A stretch of DNA of 12,830 bases from a bacterium (GCA_021812925.1 JAKAMK010000013.1:1-12830), one strand, 5' to 3'. Numbered from the stretch's first letter, positions 5,479-11,394 are shown. Notes: a model not told the origin generated them from the letters alone. Made by a program: numbers and translations.

Positions 5479-5557
5479 GCAGGTGCGCCCCTTCCGCTTG
5501 CGCGCTCCAGGGAGCCGTGCCAAGGTTCCGGCAGATGTGTGAACGAGGAGAATGCAC

Positions 5558-6034
5558 ATGCGGGAAATCCTGCTCGGGGGCAAGCACCCCATCCGGCCGC
5601 CGACCGTCGAAATTGAAGACCGGCAGCGCCGACTGACCTGGCGTGACAAACGGGCCGCCGCGCACGCGTACGACCCGTGCGCGGCGGCCGCGCCTCAAAA
5701 TTTCGCGGTCGCGGTCGCCGACCACGACGGAGTCATCTGCGCCGTCACCGATGGCCGTTCGCGCGATGAAGCCGTGCGGAGAGTCTACCGGTGGTTCCGC
5801 GATCGCTACAAAGACGCGCCGCGGAGCGGCGCGGTGGCGGTACTCAGCTTCTACCCGACGTGCGGCCAGGCACTCATGCTCGCCCAGTGCGGCGCATCAG
5901 TGCTCTTTCCGCTCGTACCGCCGAAGTATCGCGGAGGCGACCAGGAGGAAAGCCTGCGCGCGGCATGGCTCGGCACGTACACGAGCCGGCTCGCCTGCCG
6001 GACCCTGCTCCATCCGAACATACCGCTCATCTGA
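5558..6034 (+). CDS. Unrecognised 158-aa protein, possible degenerate deaminase fold
   Basis: The N-terminal 35 residues are basic and Pro-rich. Then comes a strand-turn-strand N-F-A-V-A-V-A-D-H-D-G-V-I-C-A-V (about 48-63), a charged helix R-D-E-A-V-R-R-V-Y-R-W-F (about 69-80), and a strand plus helix S-F-Y-P-T-C-G-Q-A-L-M-L-A-Q-C-G-A (about 96-112). The order and the P-T-C-G helix recall the cytidine/dCMP deaminase fold, whose zinc site is (H/C)-A-E plus P-C-x-x-C. Here the H-A-E is R-D-E-A, the second Cys of P-C-x-x-C is missing, and Cys111 lies further along. It would therefore be a non-catalytic or reshaped relative, if the resemblance is real. The start at 5558 is preferred to the ATG at 5552 because GAGGAG (5545-5550) then lies 7 nt away. 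It is divergent from the Nudix-like gene and ends at the hairpin at 6039-6063. Confidence 0.6.
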   Translation: MREILLGGKHPIRPPTVEIEDRQRRLTWRDKRAAAHAYDPCAAAAPQNFAVAVADHDGVICAVTDGRSRDEAVRRVYRWFRDRYKDAPRSGAVAVLSFYPTCGQALMLAQCGASVLFPLVPPKYRGGDQEESLRAAWLGTYTSRLACRTLLHPNIPLI

Positions 6035-6038
6035 AATA

Positions 6039-6063
6039 CCGGCTGGCCCCTTGGGCCAGCCGG
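6039..6063 (+). terminator. 11-bp GC-rich hairpin after the 158-aa gene
   Basis: Arms 6039-6049 and 6053-6063 are exact reverse complements with a 3-nt loop, starting 4 bp after the stop codon. No T run follows on the plus strand, so it may act as a mRNA 3' end stabiliser or a weak terminator. Confidence 0.5.
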
Positions 6064-6079
6064 CACTGTATTGATACTG

Positions 6080-6104
6080 AAACGGCGCCTTGTAGGCGCC
6101 GTTT
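6080..6104 (-). terminator. 10-bp terminator hairpin after the HU gene
   Basis: AAACGGCGCC (6080-6089) pairs with GGCGCCGTTT (6095-6104) around a 5-nt loop, 21 bp beyond the HU stop codon. The U tract is short (TTT) in both directions, so it is symmetric and could serve the convergent plus-strand gene as well. Confidence 0.55.
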
Positions 6105-6125
6105 CCGAACGTATCGCGAGCGCGT

Positions 6126-6398
6126 CTATTTCACCGCGTCCTTCAAAGCCTTCGCCGGGCGGAACTTCGCCGTGCGGGTAGCTGCGATGCGGATAGTTTC
6201 ACCGGTACGAGGGTTCCTGCCTTCGCGTGCTGCGCGCGCCTTGGTGGCGAAAATGCCGAGGCCTGCGATCGAGACCTCCTCGCCGCCCTTCAAACCGGAT
6301 ACGATGGAATCTATCATGGTCTCCACCGCGCGCTCCGCGTCAGCCTTCGTGCCGCCGAGAACGCCGTGCACCTTATCGATGATATCAGCCTTATTCAT
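6126..6398 (-). CDS. HU/IHF-family DNA-binding protein
   Basis: This 90-aa protein is a standard-length HU-type histone-like protein, forming dimers that bend and compact DNA. It starts M-N-K-A-D-I-I, has the hydrophobic dimer core with G-L-G-I-F (46-50), and carries the beta-arm signature G-R-N-P-R-T-G-E-T-I (60-69), whose Pro intercalates between base pairs. The tail F-R-P-A-K-A-L-K-D is also typical. Start at 6398 matches the family N-terminus. A longer frame upstream to 6581 overlaps rny and is rejected. There is no Shine-Dalgarno in the 45-nt leader. Its own promoter lies at 6450-6477, so it is transcribed apart from rny. Confidence 0.95.
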   Translation of the reverse strand: MNKADIIDKVHGVLGGTKADAERAVETMIDSIVSGLKGGEEVSIAGLGIFATKARAAREGRNPRTGETIRIAATRTAKFRPAKALKDAVK

Positions 6399-6449
6399 GA
6401 GCGTGTTTTGAGCTGCTAAACCCGCGGCCGAGGGCTGTGGGCTACAAAA

Positions 6450-6477
6450 AGCATACAGAGCGCCATTTTTTGTGCAA
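6450..6477 (-). promoter_or_regulatory. Promoter of the HU gene
   Basis: On the minus strand, TTGCAC (complement of 6472-6477), 16-bp spacer, TATGCT (complement of 6450-6455). The -10 matches 4 of 6 positions, the spacer contains an A6 tract, and the predicted start near 6443 leaves a leader of about 45 nt. Confidence 0.5.
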
Positions 6478-6506
6478 TAGGGCTTGAAAAGCCGCGTGGA
6501 TAATGC

Positions 6507-6553
6507 AAAATCACGCGCCGCCGGCCGCTTTGCGGCCGGCGGCGCATGATTTT
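6507..6553. terminator. Very strong 21-bp hairpin between rny and the HU gene
   Basis: The inner arms 6515-6528/6532-6545 are perfect reverse complements (14 bp, all G/C) with a TTT loop. One mismatch follows, then 7 more pairs (6507-6513/6547-6553) with A4 and T4 at the ends. It starts 9 bp past the rny stop and looks like a bidirectional intrinsic terminator isolating rny from the HU gene. Confidence 0.75.
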
Positions 6554-6561
6554 TCCGCTTC

Positions 6562-8091
6562 CTAGCGTGCGAACTCGACAACGCGGTTCTCTTTGATGAC
6601 GTTCACCTTGATTTCGCCCGGATACTTGAGCTCTTTCTGGATGCGCTCGGCGATGTCGCGGGCGAGCTTGTGGAGCGATACGTCGGAAACCTTGCCCGGG
6701 TTCACGAAAACGCGGATCTCGCGGCCCGCGGCGATGGCGTGCGCCTTCTCGACGCCCTCGAATCCCTGCGCAAGGCGCTCGAGGTCGGAGAGGCGCTCGA
6801 GATACCGGTCCACGGTATCGCGGCGGGCGCCCGGACGCGACGCGCTTATCGAGTCCGCCACCTGCACGATGACCGATTCCGGCGTCTCGTACGGGTACTC
6901 CTCGTGGTGCGACTGCATGGCCTGGACGATGCGCCTGTCCATGCCGAACTTCTCGAGGAGCCGACGGCCTATCTCGACGTGCGTACCCTGCACCTCGTGG
7001 TCCACCGCCTTGCCGATGTCGTGGAGGAGCGCGCCGGTGCGCGCGATACTCGCGTCCGCGCCGAGCTCTTCGGCGAGCATGCCGGCGAGGTGGGCCATCT
7101 CAACCGAGTGCTGGAGCACGTTCTGGCCGTAGCTCGTGCGGAACGCGAGGCGGCCGAGGAGCGCGATGAGTTTCGGGTCGAGCCCGACGACGCCCGCTTC
7201 GTACGCGGCCGCTTCGCCCTTCTGGCGGATGATGTCGTTCACCTCGGCACGCGTCTTCTCGACGACCTCTTCTATTTTCGCGGGCTGGATGCGGCCGTCC
7301 TCGATGAGTTTCTCGAGAGCGAGCTTCGCGACCGTGCGGCGCAGGGGATCGAATGACGCGAGCGTGATGCGGTCGGGCGCGTCGTCGATGATGACGTCCA
7401 CGCCGGTCACACGCTCGAACGCCTTGATGTTGCGGCCTTCCTTTCCGATGACCTTGCCCTTCACCTCTTCCGAGGGGATGGTGACCGAGTAGCTCATGAC
7501 GTCCGCGTTCACCGGACTCGCGAGACGGTGCACCGAGGAGACGAGTATCGCGCGCGCCTTCTCCTCGAGGCGCTCGCGGCCATTCGCGGAGAGCTTCTGG
7601 AGACGCAAGAGGATGGCGTCCTCATGCGCACGCTCTATCTCGGCGAAGAGCTCGTCGCGGGCGCGGTCTTCGGAGAGGTGCGCGACATTCGCGAGCGCCT
7701 TCGTGCGCTCGGCAGAGAGCTTCTCCGCGGACGCCTTCGCCAGTGCCGCTTCCTGCTCGCGGCCGCGAACGTCATCCTCCTTCTCGTCGAGGTCGCGCTG
7801 GCGCTCGTCGAGAAACACCTCGCGTGCGGAGAGCCGTTCCTCGCGCGCGGAGAGCTTCGCCTCGCGCTCCTCGATGGGAGAGAGGCGTTCTGTTTCCGCG
7901 ACCTCTGCGCGGAACTCGGCGTCGGAAATGATCTTAGACGCCTGCTCCTTCGCAGCGAGCAGTTTCTGCTTTATGTCGAGCTCGACCGAACCGCGCTGAG
8001 CGAGGCCGACGAGGACGCGCAGAATGTACCCGAGCGCGATGCCGCCCGCACCCGAAAGCGCAAGCAAAATGAGAATGATTTTTAATGACAT
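6562..8091 (-). CDS. rny: Ribonuclease Y
   Basis: This 509-aa, full-length RNase Y is a membrane-anchored endoribonuclease that starts mRNA decay. In order: an N-terminal membrane helix (about 4-31); a long charged coiled coil (about 38-185, with heptad-like repeats of E-E-R-L-S-A-R-E); a KH domain with V-I-G-K-E-G-R-N-I-K (214-223); an HD domain with His328, the catalytic His357-Asp358 pair in L-L-H-D-I-G-K, and A-D-S-I-S-A-S-R-P-G-A-R (412-423); and a C-terminal region to 509. Typical family length is about 510-520 aa. The ATG at 8091 gives the expected membrane helix at the N-terminus. No clear Shine-Dalgarno or promoter was found, and the upstream region has a G-quadruplex motif on the non-coding strand. 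The gene is isolated by strong hairpins on both sides. Confidence 0.97.
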   Translation of the reverse strand: MSLKIILILLALSGAGGIALGYILRVLVGLAQRGSVELDIKQKLLAAKEQASKIISDAEFRAEVAETERLSPIEEREAKLSAREERLSAREVFLDERQRDLDEKEDDVRGREQEAALAKASAEKLSAERTKALANVAHLSEDRARDELFAEIERAHEDAILLRLQKLSANGRERLEEKARAILVSSVHRLASPVNADVMSYSVTIPSEEVKGKVIGKEGRNIKAFERVTGVDVIIDDAPDRITLASFDPLRRTVAKLALEKLIEDGRIQPAKIEEVVEKTRAEVNDIIRQKGEAAAYEAGVVGLDPKLIALLGRLAFRTSYGQNVLQHSVEMAHLAGMLAEELGADASIARTGALLHDIGKAVDHEVQGTHVEIGRRLLEKFGMDRRIVQAMQSHHEEYPYETPESVIVQVADSISASRPGARRDTVDRYLERLSDLERLAQGFEGVEKAHAIAAGREIRVFVNPGKVSDVSLHKLARDIAERIQKELKYPGEIKVNVIKENRVVEFAR

Positions 8092-8097
8092 AAGCCC

Positions 8098-8128
8098 GTT
8101 TCAGTTAGTCCGCCAAGGCGGTTTCAGT
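8098..8128 (+). repeat. Direct repeat GTTTCAGT x2 with CCGCC/GGCGG between
   Basis: GTTTCAGT occurs at 8098-8105 and 8121-8128. Between them CCGCC (8110-8114) and GGCGG (8117-8121) form an inverted repeat. The heptamer core reappears in inverse orientation at 8256-8262 and 8270-8276. Confidence 0.6.
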
Positions 8129-8164
8129 CATCGATAAGGGTTCCAGCCGGGCATCCGTAGCAGA

Positions 8165-8188
8165 GGGGCAGGGGAGCGGGAATGGGGG
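8165..8188 (+). promoter_or_regulatory. Putative G-quadruplex motif upstream of rny
   Basis: Four G runs (GGGG 8165-8168, GGGG 8171-8174, GGG 8178-8180, GGGGG 8184-8188) are separated by loops of 2, 3 and 3 nt, a fit to the classic G3+N1-7 pattern. It lies on the template strand for rny, 74-97 bp before its ATG, in the intergenic region after clpP's terminator. Folding is predicted only. Confidence 0.55.
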
Positions 8189-8210
8189 TACCTTACGCTA
8201 AAACGCGCCG

Positions 8211-8255
8211 GCTCGCAAAAGCCCGCGGCGCTTCGCGCCGCGGGCTTTTGCGAGC
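8211..8255. terminator. Perfect 21-bp terminator hairpin after clpP
   Basis: Arms 8211-8231 and 8235-8255 are exact reverse complements with a 3-nt loop. An A4 tract on one side pairs with T4 on the other, and both are enclosed by an outer GCTCGC/GCGAGC clamp, so it can act in both directions. It separates clpP (stop at 8284) from rny. Confidence 0.7.
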
Positions 8256-8279
8256 CTGAAACCTGATCCCTGAAACCTG
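8255..8279 (+). repeat. Direct repeat of an 11-mer next to the clpP stop
   Basis: CCTGAAACCTG occurs at 8255-8265 and again at 8269-8279, 3 bp apart, just past the clpP stop codon. Each copy contains CTGAAAC, the inverse of the GTTTCAG at 8098 and 8121. Confidence 0.7.
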
Positions 8280-8283
8280 CCGC

Positions 8284-8886
8284 CTAGCTCTTATACACCT
8301 GATCAACGATGCCGTACTTCTTCGCCTCCTCAGCCGTCATGAAGAAATCGCGGTCCACGTCCTTCTCGACTTTGGCGAGCGGCTGGCCGGTCGTCCTCGC
8401 GAGAATCTTGTTCGTGCGATCGCGCTGCGCGAGGATGTGCTTCGCGGAAATCTCGATGTCGGTCGCCTGGCCCTCGGCACCGCCGTGCGGCTGGTGGATC
8501 ATGACCTCTGCGTGGGGCAGCGCGGAGCGCTTGCCTTTCGCTCCCGAGGTGAGGATGATGGAGCCCATCGATGCGGCCATGCCGACCGCGACCGTCGCGA
8601 CGTCGGGCTTCACGTGATTCATGGCGTCGACGATGGCGAGGCCCGAGTGGATGTAGCCGCCCGGCGAATTCACGTAGAGCTGGATGTCCTTCTTCGGGTC
8701 CTCCGCCTCGAGGAAGAGGAGCTGCGCGATGACGAGGTTCGCGACGTCGTCGTCGATAGGGCCGCCGAGGAAGATGACGCGCTCCTTCAGGAGGCGCGAG
8801 TAGATGTCGTACGCGCGCTCACCGAACTGGCTCTTCTCGATGACCATCGGCACGAGCGTGGATGCACGGGGCATGGTGTCTTTCAT
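8284..8886 (-). CDS. clpP: ATP-dependent Clp protease proteolytic subunit
   Basis: This 200-aa protein is ClpP, the tetradecameric serine peptidase that degrades proteins fed by ClpX/ClpC-type unfoldases. The catalytic triad is Ser106 in G-M-A-A-S-M-G-S, His131 in M-I-H-Q-P-H-G-G, and Asp180 in D-R-D-F-F-M. The oxyanion loop S-P-G-G-Y (74-78) and the E-A-K-K-Y-G-I-V-D end are intact. Length is close to E. coli ClpP (207 aa). No unfoldase gene is in the window. Start at 8886 is preferred: TACACT (complement of 8894-8899) lies 7 nt upstream with TTGCGC 17 bp before it. An internal ATG at 8874 remains possible. No Shine-Dalgarno. The -35 sits inside the terminator stem of the preceding gene. Confidence 0.96.
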   Translation of the reverse strand: MKDTMPRASTLVPMVIEKSQFGERAYDIYSRLLKERVIFLGGPIDDDVANLVIAQLLFLEAEDPKKDIQLYVNSPGGYIHSGLAIVDAMNHVKPDVATVAVGMAASMGSIILTSGAKGKRSALPHAEVMIHQPHGGAEGQATDIEISAKHILAQRDRTNKILARTTGQPLAKVEKDVDRDFFMTAEEAKKYGIVDQVYKS

Positions 8887-8893
8887 GCGAAGG

Positions 8894-8922
8894 AGTGTAC
8901 CGTGACGGCAGTCTTCGCGCAA
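8894..8922 (-). promoter_or_regulatory. clpP promoter embedded in a terminator
   Basis: On the minus strand, TTGCGC (complement of 8917-8922), 17-bp spacer, TACACT (complement of 8894-8899), then 7 nt to the ATG. The -35 lies within the hairpin at 8915-8954, so one sequence probably ends the upstream transcript and starts clpP. The message would be nearly leaderless. Confidence 0.5.
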
Positions 8923-8954
8923 AAAGCCGGCCCCGAGGCCGGCTTTTTGCGCGA
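8915..8954. terminator. 18-bp bidirectional terminator hairpin before clpP
   Basis: Arms 8915-8932 and 8937-8954 are exact reverse complements with loop CCGA. A5/T5 tracts lie inside the stem, closed by TCGCGC/GCGCGA. It ends the 78-aa gene (stop at 8965) and is closely similar in design to the hairpin at 245-282 (GCGCAAAAA arm). Confidence 0.7.
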
Positions 8955-8964
8955 CAAGCGCGCC

Positions 8965-9201
8965 CTACTGCGTGAGGGTCGGGTAGTTGCGGTTCTCCGC
9001 GATGCGCTTGCCCCAGGCGTAGAACGCGCCCACGATGACCATGACGACGATGACGACGATCGCGATGGCCGTACCCCACGACTGCTGCGCGGCGGACCTC
9101 GGCTGTATCGCGGGCGCGGAGGAGAACACCGGCGTCGCGGGCGCTTCGTGCGCCGCCTCCTCGGTCACTGCTTTCAGTTTCTCGAGCGCGTCGTCTTGCA
9201 T
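8965..9201 (-). CDS. Small single-pass membrane protein, 78 aa, function unknown
   Basis: The first 40 residues are acidic then Ala/Pro/Ser-rich and look flexible. One strong hydrophobic segment follows (about 43-63, T-A-I-A-I-V-V-I-V-V-M-V-I-V-G-A), then a short basic/polar tail (G-K-R-I-A-E-N-R-N-Y). The tail charge suggests an N-out or N-in single-pass topology that cannot be fixed by eye. The location near nusA made SecE worth considering, but its Val-Trp-Pro segment is absent. Start at 9201 is chosen because TATCAT (complement of 9208-9213) lies 6 nt upstream. The gene sits between ppa and clpP, walled off by hairpins on both sides. No family recognised. Confidence 0.75.
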   Translation of the reverse strand: MQDDALEKLKAVTEEAAHEAPATPVFSSAPAIQPRSAAQQSWGTAIAIVVIVVMVIVGAFYAWGKRIAENRNYPTLTQ

Positions 9202-9207
9202 GGCACC

Positions 9208-9213
9208 ATGATA
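9208..9213 (-). promoter_or_regulatory. -10 box of the 78-aa membrane protein gene
   Basis: TATCAT on the minus strand (5 of 6 to consensus) ends 6 nt before the ATG at 9201. Transcription would start at the ATG. The expected -35 position falls within the hairpin at 9222-9243, without a good match. Confidence 0.45.
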
Positions 9214-9221
9214 GCAGAAAC

Positions 9222-9243
9222 GGCCGCGGCTCTCGCCGCGGCC
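9222..9243 (-). terminator. Terminator hairpin after ppa
   Basis: GGCCGCGGC (9222-9230) pairs with GCCGCGGCC (9235-9243), loop TCTC. On the minus strand the stem is followed by GTTTCTG. It lies 22 bp past the ppa stop and immediately before the next gene's -10 box. Confidence 0.55.
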
Positions 9244-9265
9244 ATCCTCTGTTCGCACGAATTCG

Positions 9266-9853
9266 CTACGCCTCGAGCTTCGGGCGGTACTCCGCGTCGT
9301 ACCGCTCGGCGCTCTCGCGCACGATAGCCATCGCCTCGTCCGTATCGACGAACTTCTCGACGACGCCGGTGCCCGGCTTCTTGAGCGCCTTGTAGTTCTC
9401 CCAGAAGTACTTCGTCTGCGTCTTGAAGTACTCGCCGAGGTCCTCGATGGTCTTCACGTGGTCGACGCGCTTGTCATCCGCCAAGACCGCGACGATCTTG
9501 TCGTCCACCTCGCCGCCGTCGATGAACTTGATGGCGCCGATAACGCGCGCCTCGACGAGGGAACCGGGGATAAGCGGCTCGGTGACGTTCGCGATGACGA
9601 CGTCGAGCGGGTCGTTATCGAGGTCCCAGGTCGCCGGGATGGCGCCGTAGGTGCACGGGTACGCCATCGAGGAGTACCCGACGCGGTCGAGCTTCAGGAC
9701 GCCCGCCTCGGTGATGAGCTCGTACTTATTTATGGAACCCGCCGATATCTCGACGAGCGCGTTCACGACGCCCTTCTCCTCGGAGACGAACGGCGGAAGC
9801 ACGTGCAGCAAATTGAGCATGTACTTCGAGGGCTTGTGGTCGATGTTTGCCAT
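9266..9853 (-). CDS. ppa: Inorganic pyrophosphatase, family I
   Basis: This 195-aa cytosolic Mg-dependent PPase splits pyrophosphate to two phosphates and drives biosynthetic polymerisation. Family I active-site residues are in place: Glu35, Lys43 and Glu45 (N-K-Y-E), Tyr65 and Tyr69 around the Y-P-C-T-Y-G-A-I-P strand, the signature D-N-D-P-L-D (79-84), Asp112 and the D-D-K at 117-119, Tyr149 and Lys155/158/159 near the C-terminus. Bacterial family I enzymes are about 175 aa, and the extra length is spread over the N-terminus and the C-terminal helix. The gene starts 26 bp after the nusA stop on the same strand, so cotranscription with nusA is likely. A weak -10-like TAACCT also lies upstream. 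Terminated by the hairpin at 9222-9243. Confidence 0.95.
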   Translation of the reverse strand: MANIDHKPSKYMLNLLHVLPPFVSEEKGVVNALVEISAGSINKYELITEAGVLKLDRVGYSSMAYPCTYGAIPATWDLDNDPLDVVIANVTEPLIPGSLVEARVIGAIKFIDGGEVDDKIVAVLADDKRVDHVKTIEDLGEYFKTQTKYFWENYKALKKPGTGVVEKFVDTDEAMAIVRESAERYDAEYRPKLEA

Positions 9854-9879
9854 GGTGTGCGGTTAGGTTACTGGGGATG

Positions 9880-11274
9880 CTAGTTCGCGTCGTCCGCCTT
9901 GTCGCGGTCCTCTTCCTTGTCGGCGACGGTCTCGTCCGAGGCCGGGAGCTCGGCGCTCTCTTCCTCGGCGGGGAGCGCGGTCTCGTCCGAGGACTCCTCG
10001 GTGACGAGCTCTTCGCTCTCGGCGGGCGCGACGCCCGCTTCGACCGCAGGGTCTATCGCATCGCCGGTCTCCGGGTTCTCGTTCTCGAGCACCTCGACCG
10101 ATTCGCCGTCCGACTCCGCTACCTCGGTGCCGGCCGCAGAGATGATGTCGATGTTCCAGCCGGTCAGCTTCGCCGCGAGGCGCACGTTCTGGCCGCCGCG
10201 TCCGATCGCGAGAGACTGCTCGTCCTCGGAGACGGTCACCGTCGCACGGTGCTCAGCCTCGTCGAGCGCGACCTCGAGCGGCGTCGCCGGCGAGAGCGCC
10301 TCGCGGATGAACTCCGCCGCGTCGTCGTTCCACTCGATGATGTCGATGCGTTCGCCGCCGAGCTCGCTCATGACGGTCGAAACGCGCACGCCGCGCTGGC
10401 CGACAAGAGACCCGACCGGGTCCACGTGCGGGTCGACCGAGGCGACCGCGATCTTCGTGCGGCTGCCCGGCTCGCGCGCGAGCGCCTTCACCTCTATCGC
10501 GCCCGAGGCGAGCTCAGGCGCCTCCTGCTCGAAGAGCTTCACGACGAACTTCGGATGCGCGCGCGAGAGGCGCAGGTACACGCCGCGGAAGCCTTCGTCC
10601 ACCGCATAGAGGTACGCGCGGATGCGCTCGCCGGGGCGGTAGCGCTCGCCGGGAATCTGCTCCTCGTAGGGGAGGATGCCGGTCGTGCGGCCGAGGTCGA
10701 CGAATATCGCGCCGCGCTCCATGCGCTGCACGATGCCGCCCACGATCTCGCCCTTCTTCTCGCCGAACTCCTCCATCATGCTCATCTTCTCGGCCTCGCG
10801 GACCTTCTGGATGACGACCTGCTTCGCCGTCTGCGCGGCGATGCGGCCGAAATCGTCCTGCGGCTCAAGGGGGAAGATGAGTTCCTCGCCGAGCGCGGCG
10901 CCCTTCTTGATGAGCTTCGCGTTTGCGAGGAGGATGTGCTTCTCCGCGTCGTAGCGCGGGAGCTCGCCGTCTGCGAGCTCTTCCTCGTGCTCATGGTGGA
11001 ACGGATGCACGTGGTGTGCCGGCTCTTCCGCGACCTCTTCGCTCTCGTCGGGGAAGCGCACGGTCGTCTCGTCGACCACCGTCTTCACCTGCTCGAAGGA
11101 CACCGTGCCGGTGTCCGTGTCGAGGTGCGCGCGGATGACCTGCCCGCGCTTGCCGTACTCGCGCTTGTAGGCGGTCGCCATCGCGCTCTCTATGGCATCG
11201 ATCATCGTCGCGCGCGAAATGCCGCGATCCTCGAACTCGCCAAGCACTGCGCCCATGGTTTTCAAATCGATCAT
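9880..11274 (-). CDS. nusA: Transcription termination/antitermination factor NusA
   Basis: This 464-aa protein binds RNA polymerase and nascent RNA to control pausing, termination and antitermination. Domains in order: the N-terminal polymerase-binding domain (1-170); an S1 domain (about 175-240, with G-E-I-V-G-G-I-V and G-I-L-P-Y-E-E-Q); KH1 (about 245-320, V-G-Q-R-G-V-R); KH2 (about 325-380, A-I-G-R-G-G-Q-N-V-R). After residue 383 comes a roughly 80-residue Glu/Asp/Ser/Ala-rich tail in place of the E. coli acidic repeat domains. The N-domain carries an insertion (about 77-107) with a His/Glu cluster at 86-99. The start at 11274 gives the normal family N-terminus. There is no Shine-Dalgarno, and the leader contains a terminator-like hairpin. 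Likely cotranscribed with ppa; the promoter overlaps a divergent one. Confidence 0.96.
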   Translation of the reverse strand: MIDLKTMGAVLGEFEDRGISRATMIDAIESAMATAYKREYGKRGQVIRAHLDTDTGTVSFEQVKTVVDETTVRFPDESEEVAEEPAHHVHPFHHEHEEELADGELPRYDAEKHILLANAKLIKKGAALGEELIFPLEPQDDFGRIAAQTAKQVVIQKVREAEKMSMMEEFGEKKGEIVGGIVQRMERGAIFVDLGRTTGILPYEEQIPGERYRPGERIRAYLYAVDEGFRGVYLRLSRAHPKFVVKLFEQEAPELASGAIEVKALAREPGSRTKIAVASVDPHVDPVGSLVGQRGVRVSTVMSELGGERIDIIEWNDDAAEFIREALSPATPLEVALDEAEHRATVTVSEDEQSLAIGRGGQNVRLAAKLTGWNIDIISAAGTEVAESDGESVEVLENENPETGDAIDPAVEAGVAPAESEELVTEESSDETALPAEEESAELPASDETVADKEEDRDKADDAN

Positions 11275-11309
11275 ACTCGCTATGGATTATGTATGTGTCG
11301 CACCTTTAT

Positions 11310-11331
11310 AAAGAAAGTCCGCATCGCGGAC
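11310..11331 (-). promoter_or_regulatory. Terminator-like hairpin in the nusA leader
   Basis: On the minus strand GTCCGC-GAT-GCGGAC (complement of 11317-11331) is followed by TTTCTTT. It would form about 8 nt into the predicted nusA transcript, about 43 nt before the ATG. The stem is short (6 bp, GC-rich). It could be an attenuator through which NusA controls its own synthesis, or a 5' stabilising hairpin. Confidence 0.4.
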
Positions 11332-11345
11332 ATTCGTTGCTTTAT

Positions 11346-11374
11346 AGAGTACCGGAATCCGGGCGTTGCGTCAA
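11346..11374 (-). promoter_or_regulatory. nusA promoter
   Basis: On the minus strand, TTGACG (complement of 11369-11374), 17-bp spacer, TACTCT (complement of 11346-11351). The predicted start near 11339 gives a leader of about 65 nt. Its -35 shares bases 11369-11371 with the -35 of the divergent gene. Confidence 0.6.
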
Positions 11375-11394
11375 TGTGCCTCCTAGCGTAGGCT
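11366..11394 (+). promoter_or_regulatory. Promoter of the 2H phosphoesterase gene
   Basis: TTGCGT (11366-11371), 17-bp spacer, TAGGCT (11389-11394). The -10 box and the next three bases (GCC) are identical to those of the TrmB-like gene promoter at 4191. Here the ATG is 28 bp further on and a ribosome site intervenes: AGAGGG (11409-11414), 8 nt before the ATG. Confidence 0.55.

Noticed and set aside
8965..9201. SecE assignment for the 78-aa membrane protein
   Set aside because: The position near nusA is suggestive, but the SecE signature before the membrane helix (Val-Trp-Pro) is missing and the helix is at the wrong end of a long flexible N-terminus.
8437..9327. 296-aa plus-strand frame across clpP and the 78-aa gene
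   Set aside because: Runs through two terminators and antisense to ClpP; the Asp/His/Arg repeats are a codon-bias shadow.
9847..11391. 514-aa plus-strand open frame
   Set aside because: Antisense of nusA; Arg/Leu/Val/Asp-rich low complexity with no start signal. Open because GAC/GAG-rich codons leave few stops on the other strand.
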